A DNA stretch of 64,000 nucleotides, taken from assembly GCA_029057785.1 (NCBI GenBank), contig JAIDZC010000019.1, forward strand, positions 1 to 64,000, in the 5' to 3' direction. The stretch comes from Anaeroplasmataceae bacterium. Lineage in GTDB: Bacteria > Bacillota_I > Bacilli_A > Acholeplasmatales > Anaeroplasmataceae. Below the pieces are notes generated by a model. That model was not told the DNA's origin, did no database searches, and saw only the letters and a list, made by a program, of their open reading frames with translations. Shown here in pieces: positions 53,424 to 62,029 of the stretch. A program made the position numbers and the translations under genes. Each line of letters opens with the position of its first letter. Position 1 is the first letter of the stretch.

Positions 53424-53471
53424 TTGTGTTATAATAAAATTGAAGAAAATGAGAATCGGAGGATATTTCTC

Positions 53472-54455
53472 GTGGCAATCTTATTAGGAAAAAAAGTAAA
53501 AATATTTAGCTTATCTGCAAACAGACCTCTTGCAGAGGAAATTGCAGATTCTATTGGTGTTCCTCTTTCTAGCTGTGATATTATGCATTTTGCTGATGGG
53601 GAGATTAATGTGCAGATTAATGAAACCGTAAGAGGTCATCACGTATTTATTATTCAACCTACCTCAAAGCCAGTCAATGATCACCTTATGGAAGTATTGA
53701 TTATGTGTGATGCCTTAAAACGTGCATCTGCAAAAACGATAAATCTTGTTATTCCATATTATGGATATAGCAGACAGGATCGTAAGACTAGAAGCCGACA
53801 GCCAATAACTGCAAAGCTAGTTGCGGATTTATTACAGACTGCAGGAGCGAATCGTGTGATTTGTATGGATATTCATGCTGCTCAGATTCAGGGCTTCTTC
53901 AATATCCCAGTTGATAACTTTATGGGACTACCTATTTTAGCAAATTATTTAATTGATAAGAAGCTAAGTGATGTTGTGGTAGTATCTCCTGATCATGGTG
54001 GAACTACTCGTGCTCGTGAACTTGCAAAGGTATTAGATACTACAATTGCAATTATAGATAAGCGTAGACCTGAACCAAATAAAGCGGAGATTATGAATAT
54101 CATCGGTAATATAGAAGGTAAAAATTGTATTTTAATTGATGATATGTGTGATACTGCTGGAACGCTTACTGCAGGAGCAGAAGCATTAAAGAAGGCAGGT
54201 GCAAAGTCTGTATATGCCGTTTGTACACATGGGGTACTTTCTGGAAGTGCTATTGAGCGAATTCAAAATTCTTGTTTAGAAGAAATGATTATTACAAATA
54301 CAATTCATTTAGATGAAAATAAAAAAATTGATAAGATTAAGGTTTTATCAGTAGGAACGTTACTAGGACATGGTATTCTAAGAATATTGTCTGATGAACC
54401 ACTTTCTGGTTTATTTACATATTCCTATGATAAATCCAAAAGAGAATTACTATAA
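53472..54455 (+). CDS. prs: Ribose-phosphate pyrophosphokinase (GTG start)
   Basis: [57 protein letters not shown] 53472 preceded by GGAGGA. Confidence 0.95.
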   Translation: MAILLGKKVKIFSLSANRPLAEEIADSIGVPLSSCDIMHFADGEINVQINETVRGHHVFIIQPTSKPVNDHLMEVLIMCDALKRASAKTINLVIPYYGYSRQDRKTRSRQPITAKLVADLLQTAGANRVICMDIHAAQIQGFFNIPVDNFMGLPILANYLIDKKLSDVVVVSPDHGGTTRARELAKVLDTTIAIIDKRRPEPNKAEIMNIIGNIEGKNCILIDDMCDTAGTLTAGAEALKKAGAKSVYAVCTHGVLSGSAIERIQNSCLEEMIITNTIHLDENKKIDKIKVLSVGTLLGHGILRILSDEPLSGLFTYSYDKSKRELL

Positions 54456-55021
54456 TGAAGCTTATTGTAGGATTAGGGAATCCTGGTGCGCAATATGAGC
54501 AAACTAGACATAATGTTGGTTTTATGGCTATAGATACCTTTGCTGAACAGCATCATGCAACATTTCGTTTAGAACCGAAACTAAAGGGAATGCTTGCAAG
54601 TGTTACTATAGATGGGAATAAAGCATTTTTGTTAAAACCAATGACTTTTATGAATTTGTCTGGAGAAAGTGTAAAGGCTGTCAAAGACTACTATAAAATT
54701 TCTGTTGAAGACATTTTAATTATCTCAGATGACTTAGACTCTCATAACGGAAGAGTACGTTTAAGAGCGGAAGGTAGTGCTGGAGGACATAATGGTCATA
54801 AAAATATTATTGCACATTTAGGAACGGAAGAATATAAAAGAATAAAAATTGGGATTGGTAGAAGCGAAGTCATACCTGTAATAGATTGGGTGTTACAAAA
54901 ATTTAACACCGAGGAAATGACAGAAATTCATCTTGCTTTAGATAAATCAAGTAAGGCTATTGAGGATTTTATCACAGGAACAGCTTTTAATAAAATAGCT
55001 TCTTTATATTCTAGTAAATAA
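54455..55021 (+). CDS. pth: Peptidyl-tRNA hydrolase
   Basis: LIVGLGNPGAQYEQTRHNVGFMAID, LKPMTFMNLSGES, AEGSAGGHNGHKNI. Confidence 0.97.
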   Translation: MKLIVGLGNPGAQYEQTRHNVGFMAIDTFAEQHHATFRLEPKLKGMLASVTIDGNKAFLLKPMTFMNLSGESVKAVKDYYKISVEDILIISDDLDSHNGRVRLRAEGSAGGHNGHKNIIAHLGTEEYKRIKIGIGRSEVIPVIDWVLQKFNTEEMTEIHLALDKSSKAIEDFITGTAFNKIASLYSSK

Positions 55022-55026
55022 AGACC

Positions 55027-55058
55027 AAAAGTCATAGATTTTTTTCTATGACTTTTTT
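55027..55058 (+). terminator. Intrinsic terminator
   Basis: aaaagtcatag...ctatgactttttt. Confidence 0.75.
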
Positions 55059-55085
55059 GATGCTTTAAAAGAATATGAATATAAT

Positions 55086-57097
55086 TTACAAATTGTTGTT
55101 TTCTAAAGTTTCATAAAGTGTTTTTAAAACCATTTGTATATCAATAGGTTTAGCCAGGTGGGCATCCATTCCAACTTGTAATGATTTTTGTTTATCCTCA
55201 TAGAATGCATTTGCACTTATGGCGATAATAGGTATATGACTTTTTTCGGGATTTTCTAAAGAGCGAATGGCTTTTGTTGCTTCATAGCCATCCATAACAG
55301 GCATTTGTATATCCATAATGATAAAGTCATATTTGGGCTGGTTTATGACCTTTTGAACTGCAGCATGTCCGTTCTCTGCCTCATCTAATTGAACTTCATA
55401 AAGCGAAAAGATGTCTTTAATGATTTCGCGATTAATTTCGTTATCTTCGACAATTAGTGCATATTTCCCTTTTAGAAACGAAATGGCTTGATTTTCTATG
55501 TTTAAGGAATTTTGTATACTTTCACATGTTGAGGAGTGTTCTAAGGGGAGATTTATTATGAACTGAGTTCCAACTCCAACCTGACTATGAACATCTATTG
55601 TTCCTTTCATTAATTCTACGATATGCTTTGTTATTGCTAAACCTAAACCAGTTCCTGCGATTTTAGAAATCGTTGTATTGTTTTCGCGTTCAAATGGTTC
55701 AAATGCTTTCGTAATAAAATTTTCATTCATTCCAATGCCTGTATCCTGTATTGTAAAAATATATTCGGATATTTTTTTGTCACTTGTTTTCTTTTCTATG
55801 ATTGTGAAGACTACTTTGCCTCTCTGCTGTGTATATTGAATAGCATTATTTAAAATATTAGAAAGAAGCTGGCGTAGCTTTTGTACATCACAAAGAATAT
55901 TTGGATTTTGGATAGAAGAGGTTTCTAAAACAAATTGAATCTTTTTTTGTTGAATACTAGATATGTAGGAATGGTAAATTTCTTGTATAAGATCAAGAAG
56001 ATTACAGTGCTCAAAAGATAATCCTACCGTTCCAGATTCAAAATTGCTATAATCAAGAGCGTTATTAATAATATTTAAAAGTAAATGAGAGGATTGATTC
56101 ATTTTGTTTAGGCAATCTTTTAATTTGGATGGATTTTGTAAATTTCTAGAGGCAATTTCAATATATCCTATTAAAGCGTTCATAGGAGTTCTCATATCAT
56201 GACTCATATTAGATAGAAAAGTAGATTTTGCGATGTTTGCTTTTTTGGCTTCTGTCAGTGCTAATTCTAATATTTCCTTTTGTTGTATTTCTTTTTTTAT
56301 AATCTCATCAATGCTGCGAATTGCTACAATAACATGAGTAGGAAAAAATCTTTCCTCTCAAACACGGTAAAGGTGGTGATGCACCATTCAACAAGATCGT
56401 TGTGTTTTCTCCTATATCGATACTCAATAGTATTTTTATCAATCAATTCTTTTTGAATATTTTTGGGATGAAGAAGTTTTGTCATTGAAGGTGTATTTGT
56501 CTCCTCATTATCAATGCGTTCATTTATTGCATTTGTATAAATCCCCTGATCTTGTTCATCTTGAGTTTGTGGATAAATCTGACGATACCTATTTTCTTCT
56601 AAATCCACAATGTAAATTTCACGATAGGAGTAAATGGTACTTTCTAATGCTGCTCTTAAAATAGCTTTCTCTCGTGCATGCTCCAAGGTTTTTTGTTGGA
56701 CCTTTTCCTTTTCTTGTATAGAGGAGGTGATATCCGTAATAAAAACATAGAAGATGTCTCCATGCTGTTCATCGTGAACAAGCTTTCCAAAGTCTTCAAC
56801 ATAACGTATTTTATTATCTTTTCTAATGATACGATAGACGATATGATCTAACTTACTCTTATTGGCAGAAAGCTGATTTAAAATAGAATCTTCCACCTTT
56901 TTTAAATCTTCTGGATGGACAACACCTTGAAAACTATTATGTGTCCACTGCTTAAAATCTTCTAATGAGTCACAGCCAAAAAGATGAACCAATTCATCAT
57001 TTGCATAAATGATTTCCTCATTTCCATAGGCATAATAGATAAGTAATCCTCCTGGTATTTCTTGATAAACAGCAGACAACTCAATGTTTTTATTCAT
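55086..57097 (-). pseudogene. PAS-HisKA-HATPase-REC hybrid histidine kinase, frame-disrupted (or expressed by -1 frameshifting)
   Basis: PAS part (57097-56324) and kinase/REC part (56207-55086) join without stops if the frame shifts at 56343-56348: FERKDFF|PTHVIVAIRSIDEIIKKEIQQKEILELALTEAKKANIAKSTFLSNMSHDMRTPMNA. Confidence 0.85.
56340..56350 (-). other. T_TTT_TTC slippery heptamer at the frameshift junction
   Basis: Minus strand GAT TTT TTC CTA in the PAS frame; a -1 slip gives TTC CCT ACT CAT, which restores the kinase frame. Confidence 0.7.
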
Positions 57098-57268
57098 AGT
57101 GTCCCCCTCAGAATAGGTATTTTTCTTTTTATTATACAATAGAAAATAGGGATTTGTCACTAGATGAAAAAATGGAGTTTTTAGGAACTTTTGTTGAATA
57201 TTTATTGATTAAAGAATTTAAAAAAAATAGATGTTATGTTATAATGTTTTAGAAAAGGAGTCGGTAGT

Positions 57269-58093
57269 ATGATACATGCAAATTACCATAGTCATTTAGT
57301 ATATTGTAATCATGCTAAAGGTCATGCAGAAGATTATATAGAGGTTGCATTAGAGCATAACTTTAAAGAACTTGGGATTTCTGATCATGCACCACTTTTA
57401 CCATGCTTTATGAGTAGTGCAGAATTTGAACGATTTGGAAAAAGCTATCGCACAATGACATTGGATACAGCTCTTAGAAAGTATCTTCCTGAGGTAGAGG
57501 AGGCAAAGAAGAAGTATGCAGGACAAATTAAGATTCTTTCAGCCTTTGAAATAGAATACTTTTCTACCAGCGAATTTTTTTCGAGATATTTAAGAAAGAA
57601 AGTAGATTACTTAAATTTAGGTGTCCATATGTTTGAGTATAAGAATCAAATTTTAAATAGCTACTCGCAAATCAATTACGAAACTATATATGCTTATATG
57701 AAGGCTGCAATTGATGGTATGAAAACAGGATTATATAATACACTTGTTCATCCAGACTTATTTATGTATGCATATAAAGATGAAAATCAAGAAAGAAAAT
57801 TTGATGAGCATTGCACCTATGTTTCAAGAAAGATTATAGAAACTGCAATAGAGTGTGATGTTTATTTAGAACTCAATGCTAATGGAATTAATAACTCTAG
57901 ATTTTCTCCAGATTGGCTATATCCGTGTAGAGAGTTTTGGGAGCTTGTAAAAGAATATCCAAAGGTCAAGATTATTATTGGTGCTGATGCACATGATCCT
58001 AAAACATTAGTTTGTGATTATATTCGTCAAGCAGAAGAATTTGCAAAAGAATTAGGATTGAAGATTGAAGATACAATGGAGGTGATTCATTAA
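57269..58093 (+). CDS. PHP-domain histidinol-phosphatase-like protein
   Basis: MIHANYHSHLVYCNHAKGHAEDYIEVALEHNFKELGISDHAPL, GADAHDP. Confidence 0.88.
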   Translation: MIHANYHSHLVYCNHAKGHAEDYIEVALEHNFKELGISDHAPLLPCFMSSAEFERFGKSYRTMTLDTALRKYLPEVEEAKKKYAGQIKILSAFEIEYFSTSEFFSRYLRKKVDYLNLGVHMFEYKNQILNSYSQINYETIYAYMKAAIDGMKTGLYNTLVHPDLFMYAYKDENQERKFDEHCTYVSRKIIETAIECDVYLELNANGINNSRFSPDWLYPCREFWELVKEYPKVKIIIGADAHDPKTLVCDYIRQAEEFAKELGLKIEDTMEVIH

Positions 58094-59418
58094 TGCAAAA
58101 GACAAACATTAAAGAAAACTATGAATATTGGTATTTTGATCAACAAAAGGAATATTTTGAAACAATTGATCAAATGTTAAATGAAGGATATCAAATTACA
58201 GATTCAATTCATTTATGTGTAGAGTTAACGAAAGAGAATAAGAGTTATTTATTATCCTTTATTTCTGTAGAACGAGTAGATGAAAATATTAAGGATACAC
58301 TTCATAGTTTAGATAAAGAATATAAACTGGTATATCCGAACTATGATCATTGTATCTTAAATACTATCTCCTCTATCAGAAAACAATTTAATGGAAAACC
58401 TAATTATGCATTGGATGAGCATATGGAAGCAATATTTAAAGAAAAGAGATATAAAAATGTTATTGTTATGTTATTAGATGGAATGGGAGAAAACATATTA
58501 GAAAATAATTTAGATCCAGAATCCTTCTTAAGAACTCATCATCTTTATACAAATACCGCAATATATCCTTCCACCACTGCAGCCTCTACAACAGCTACAG
58601 TATCAGGCTTATCTCCAATTAGAACAGGGTGGTTAGGCTGGCAGAATTATTTTAAAGAAATTAGAAAGAATATTATTTTATTTAATGGTAGAGACTATTT
58701 TACAGATGAACCTACTGGTTTTAGTGGATATAAGGCTTTACACTATGAACCATTTTATGCAGACCTAAAGGTAAATGGCTCCATCCACAATCCCAACTTT
58801 AAAAAACACAAAAAGAATTTCAAAAAGGTTTTAAAAAATAGTTTAAAGGCTATTAAAAAGAAGAAACAAAATGCCCAATATGTTTATTTTACGGATCCAG
58901 ATGGTTTGATGCATGAGTTTGGCACCTTTGACGAAAAGGTCATTGCTAAACTAAAAGAAATGGATAAGGATTTGGCATGGTATGCTAATAAGCTTCCTAA
59001 GGATACACTTTTAGTTATCAGTGCAGATCACGGACATACCAATATAAAAAATATTGAGTTTTATAATTGTACACCTCTTTTAAAAATGTTGAACCGCAGG
59101 CCATCTAATGATTCTAGATGCATTACCTTTAGTGTTAAGGAAGAATATAGAACGATTTTTCCTAAGTTGTTTCAAGATTTGTTTGGATATGCTTATGACA
59201 TTATGCCTTCAAGTGAGGCAATGCATCAAGAGTTTTTTGGTAAAAGAAGTGAGGTTCCTCATACGAGAGTCTATGATTTTTTAGCAGATTATGTAGCTGT
59301 TGCTAAGAAGGAATTTTGTTTTAATTATAAAGGAGAAGAGAACTTTGAATTTAAGAGTCATCATGCAGGAATTACTGCAGATGAAATGTTAGTACCTGTT
59401 ATTGTGTTTAGGAAGTGA
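58093..59418 (+). CDS. Alkaline phosphatase superfamily protein (nucleotide pyrophosphatase/phosphodiesterase-like)
   Basis: VIVMLLDGMGENIL, IYPSTTAASTTATVSGLSPIRTGWLGW, LVISADHGHTN, SHHAGITADEMLVPVIVF. Confidence 0.9.
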   Translation: MQKTNIKENYEYWYFDQQKEYFETIDQMLNEGYQITDSIHLCVELTKENKSYLLSFISVERVDENIKDTLHSLDKEYKLVYPNYDHCILNTISSIRKQFNGKPNYALDEHMEAIFKEKRYKNVIVMLLDGMGENILENNLDPESFLRTHHLYTNTAIYPSTTAASTTATVSGLSPIRTGWLGWQNYFKEIRKNIILFNGRDYFTDEPTGFSGYKALHYEPFYADLKVNGSIHNPNFKKHKKNFKKVLKNSLKAIKKKKQNAQYVYFTDPDGLMHEFGTFDEKVIAKLKEMDKDLAWYANKLPKDTLLVISADHGHTNIKNIEFYNCTPLLKMLNRRPSNDSRCITFSVKEEYRTIFPKLFQDLFGYAYDIMPSSEAMHQEFFGKRSEVPHTRVYDFLADYVAVAKKEFCFNYKGEENFEFKSHHAGITADEMLVPVIVFRK

Positions 59419-59422
59419 GAAT

Positions 59423-60919
59423 ATGAGTTGTTTTTCAGGAAAGGTCTTATCTGAGGGTGTGGCAATAGGTAAAGTACATATCATAAATCAATCTGCCATA
59501 CATCAGATAAATCCTCAGCCTAAAAAGGAAAAAGAAAAACTTAAAAAAGCAATTGAGGATTCTATTAAAGAATTAGAAAGCTTAAAAACCGAGAGTAAAG
59601 AGAATGAAGAGTACATCTCAATGCAAATTCTTTTGCTCAATGACCCTATGCTTTTATCTAAATCAAATCAAGAAATAGATAATGGACTTTCTGCTGCTCA
59701 AAGTGTATCTAATGTTCTTCATGAAATTATGAACTCCTTGTTAGATGCTACAAGCAGTTATCTTAAAGAACGTGTACTGGATTTATCAGATATCAAGGAA
59801 CGCATCTTAAGAAATCTTTTGGGAAAGAAGTCGTTAGAAATACAATACGATTTTATATTGGTTGCTGAAGAATTATATCCTTCGTTTTTAATTCAAAATA
59901 AAAATAAGCTATTAGGTATTATCACTCATAAAGGAGGATATAGCTCTCATAGCGCTATTTTGTGCAGGCAATTTAACATTCCTTATATGGTATCTAATAT
60001 AGATGTAAAAGAAAACGAAATAATTATTATAGATACTAGAAAACAACAAATCCTTACTTCTCCAGAAGAAAATGAAATAAAGCACTATCAAGAAGTTTTA
60101 CATAAGCTTTCTAAAGAAAACTTTGAAGCAATAGAACATGCTCCATATCAATTTTTAGCAAACGTATCTGATAATAGTGAATTAGAAAGAGTGAATCAAT
60201 ATGGTTTTGATGGAATAGGGTTATATCGTACAGAAATGATATTTATGAATAGTGATCGTCCCTATACGTTAGAAGAACAATATGAAATCTATAGTGAAGC
60301 GGTAGAGGCTATGCAAAGTAAAAGCATTTGTTTTAGGACCTTTGATATAGGTGATGATAAGCAATTACCTTATATAGAAGCTTCAAAAAAAGGTGTTGAT
60401 AACTATATTCATAATCCGATTGTTTTTAAAACCCAAATTGAGGCTATCATTCAAGCAAATCATTATAATACAGTTAAGATTATGTTTCCTATGATTTATT
60501 CTTCAAGTGAATTTGATTTTTTGAAGAAGTGGGTACTTCAGATTCAAAAGGAAATGAAAGATACCTCCTATATTCAATTTGGAATTATGTTAGAAACTGA
60601 AGAGGCTTTGAATTCGATAGAAACATTTTATGATGTAGATTTTATTTCTATAGGCACTAATGATTTGGTATATTCAATCTATCATATTCATAGAGATGCA
60701 CAAACAAATGATTTAGAGAATTATTTGAATGATTTAATACTTAAATTAAAGCGTGTTGTAGATTTTGTTAAAGAACATAAGATCACTTTATCTGTTTGTG
60801 GAGAGCTTGCCGCAATAGAACCTGCACTAAAAGAATTTATGAAGCTAGGAATAGAAAACTATTCCGTGGCTACTCCAGCTATCAAGATTTTAAATCATGT
60901 TTATAAAGAATTTTTCTAA
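59423..60919 (+). CDS. Divergent PEP-protein phosphotransferase (PTS enzyme I-like)
   Basis: GGYSSHSAILCRQFNIPYMVS (phospho-His), GLYRTEMIFMN, CFRTFDIGDDKQLPY, FISIGTNDL, SVCGELAA; about 500 aa. Confidence 0.85.
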   Translation: MSCFSGKVLSEGVAIGKVHIINQSAIHQINPQPKKEKEKLKKAIEDSIKELESLKTESKENEEYISMQILLLNDPMLLSKSNQEIDNGLSAAQSVSNVLHEIMNSLLDATSSYLKERVLDLSDIKERILRNLLGKKSLEIQYDFILVAEELYPSFLIQNKNKLLGIITHKGGYSSHSAILCRQFNIPYMVSNIDVKENEIIIIDTRKQQILTSPEENEIKHYQEVLHKLSKENFEAIEHAPYQFLANVSDNSELERVNQYGFDGIGLYRTEMIFMNSDRPYTLEEQYEIYSEAVEAMQSKSICFRTFDIGDDKQLPYIEASKKGVDNYIHNPIVFKTQIEAIIQANHYNTVKIMFPMIYSSSEFDFLKKWVLQIQKEMKDTSYIQFGIMLETEEALNSIETFYDVDFISIGTNDLVYSIYHIHRDAQTNDLENYLNDLILKLKRVVDFVKEHKITLSVCGELAAIEPALKEFMKLGIENYSVATPAIKILNHVYKEFF

Positions 60920-60972
60920 AAATGTTTAAATTTGTAAGTTTTTGTAAATACTACCTTATGGATGTGATATTT

Positions 60973-61488
60973 ATGAGAACTATGGGTATCGTTAGAAGAA
61001 TTGATGAACTCGGTAGAATTGTAATTCCTAAGGAGGTACGTAAAAGACTTCGTATGGATAGCGGAGATTTAGTGGATATTAGCGTAGAAGAGGATAATGT
61101 AGTATTATCTAAATTTCATCCCTTAAATCATGATCAAGAAATGATTGTTTCATTTTGTGATTCCTTAAAAGAAAGCTATCAAACGGATTTTATTATTACC
61201 AACTTAAATAAAGTTATTTATTCGACATTAGATTATAATATTAATGACGAGGAATTAGATTCAGAATTTTTAAAACGAATTAATTCTTACATTGAAAAAG
61301 AAATTTCATCCTTAAATAGATTAACTTTAACTAAAAACTATACTATTGATAAGGATTGTATCTGTTATGAAATTCATATTGAAAATGAATTGTTTGGATA
61401 TCTAATTCTTTTAGATGGGATGATTAGTAAAAAGCAAAAGGATTTGGCTAGTTTCGTTTTAAATTATTTTGATAAAATATTTAAATAA
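60973..61488 (+). CDS. spoVT: Stage V sporulation protein T (AbrB-like plus GAF-like domain)
   Basis: TMGIVRRIDELGRIVIPKEVRKRLRMDSGDLVDI; about 170 aa. Confidence 0.92.
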   Translation: MRTMGIVRRIDELGRIVIPKEVRKRLRMDSGDLVDISVEEDNVVLSKFHPLNHDQEMIVSFCDSLKESYQTDFIITNLNKVIYSTLDYNINDEELDSEFLKRINSYIEKEISSLNRLTLTKNYTIDKDCICYEIHIENELFGYLILLDGMISKKQKDLASFVLNYFDKIFK

Positions 61489-61502
61489 AAATAGGAGGCT
61501 CT

Positions 61503-61952
61503 ATGAAATATATTTACGTAGGATTTAAAGGTAAAAATAACCCATCATTCTATATTGTATCTCAGTTTCAAGAGTCTTTTTTCTTGACAAATTCATTTGG
61601 AGGGATAGAGAAAGATATAGAAAATATTAAAACCTCTAAAGATGGAATTTTATTGTTTGGGCTTAAACCAAAATTAAAAAATCAAATTCAAATTGAACTA
61701 ACAAGTAAATATCAGAACCAAAAAATAAAAACTGGTTTTGATGTTTCAAAACTCAATTTGATATTCAAAGAAGTAGAAGTAGTTTACCATGAAAAACCTT
61801 CGCAATATTTGTGTAACTATGCGTATTATAAATTGCTGGAAAAGTTTAATGGGAATGTGATATTAATCCATGTTCCCTTTTCAAAAGAATATGCTGATAA
61901 GATTGTTTTGGATTTAAAAAATGAACTTTGTATAAAGAATACTTTAAAGTAA
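61503..61952 (+). CDS. Pyroglutamyl-peptidase I (C15)-like small protein
   Basis: SQYLCNYAYYKLLEKFNGNVILIHVPFSKEY resembles the C15 Cys/His motif region; upstream LLFGLKPKLKNQIQIEL resembles the Glu-containing region. Confidence 0.55.
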   Translation: MKYIYVGFKGKNNPSFYIVSQFQESFFLTNSFGGIEKDIENIKTSKDGILLFGLKPKLKNQIQIELTSKYQNQKIKTGFDVSKLNLIFKEVEVVYHEKPSQYLCNYAYYKLLEKFNGNVILIHVPFSKEYADKIVLDLKNELCIKNTLK

Positions 61953-61957
61953 AAATA

Positions 61958-61990
61958 AAAACTCTCAAAAAAAATCGAGAGTTTTTATTT
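61958..61990. terminator. Bidirectional terminator between convergent genes
   Basis: aaactctc aaaaaaaatc gagagttttta. Confidence 0.7.
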
Positions 61991-62029
61991 TGTGAAGAAA
62001 TATAAATTGTATTTTAATTTAGAGTTTTA

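Noticed and set aside
53424-53471. Upstream extension of prs in the ORF track ([16 protein letters not shown]...)
   Set aside because: GTG at 53472 has a good GGAGGA SD, and homologous Prs proteins start near this point; the extension overlaps the likely promoter.
56479-56664. 61-aa + strand ORF inside the split hybrid kinase
   Set aside because: Antisense to the PAS domain coding region; no SD or family.
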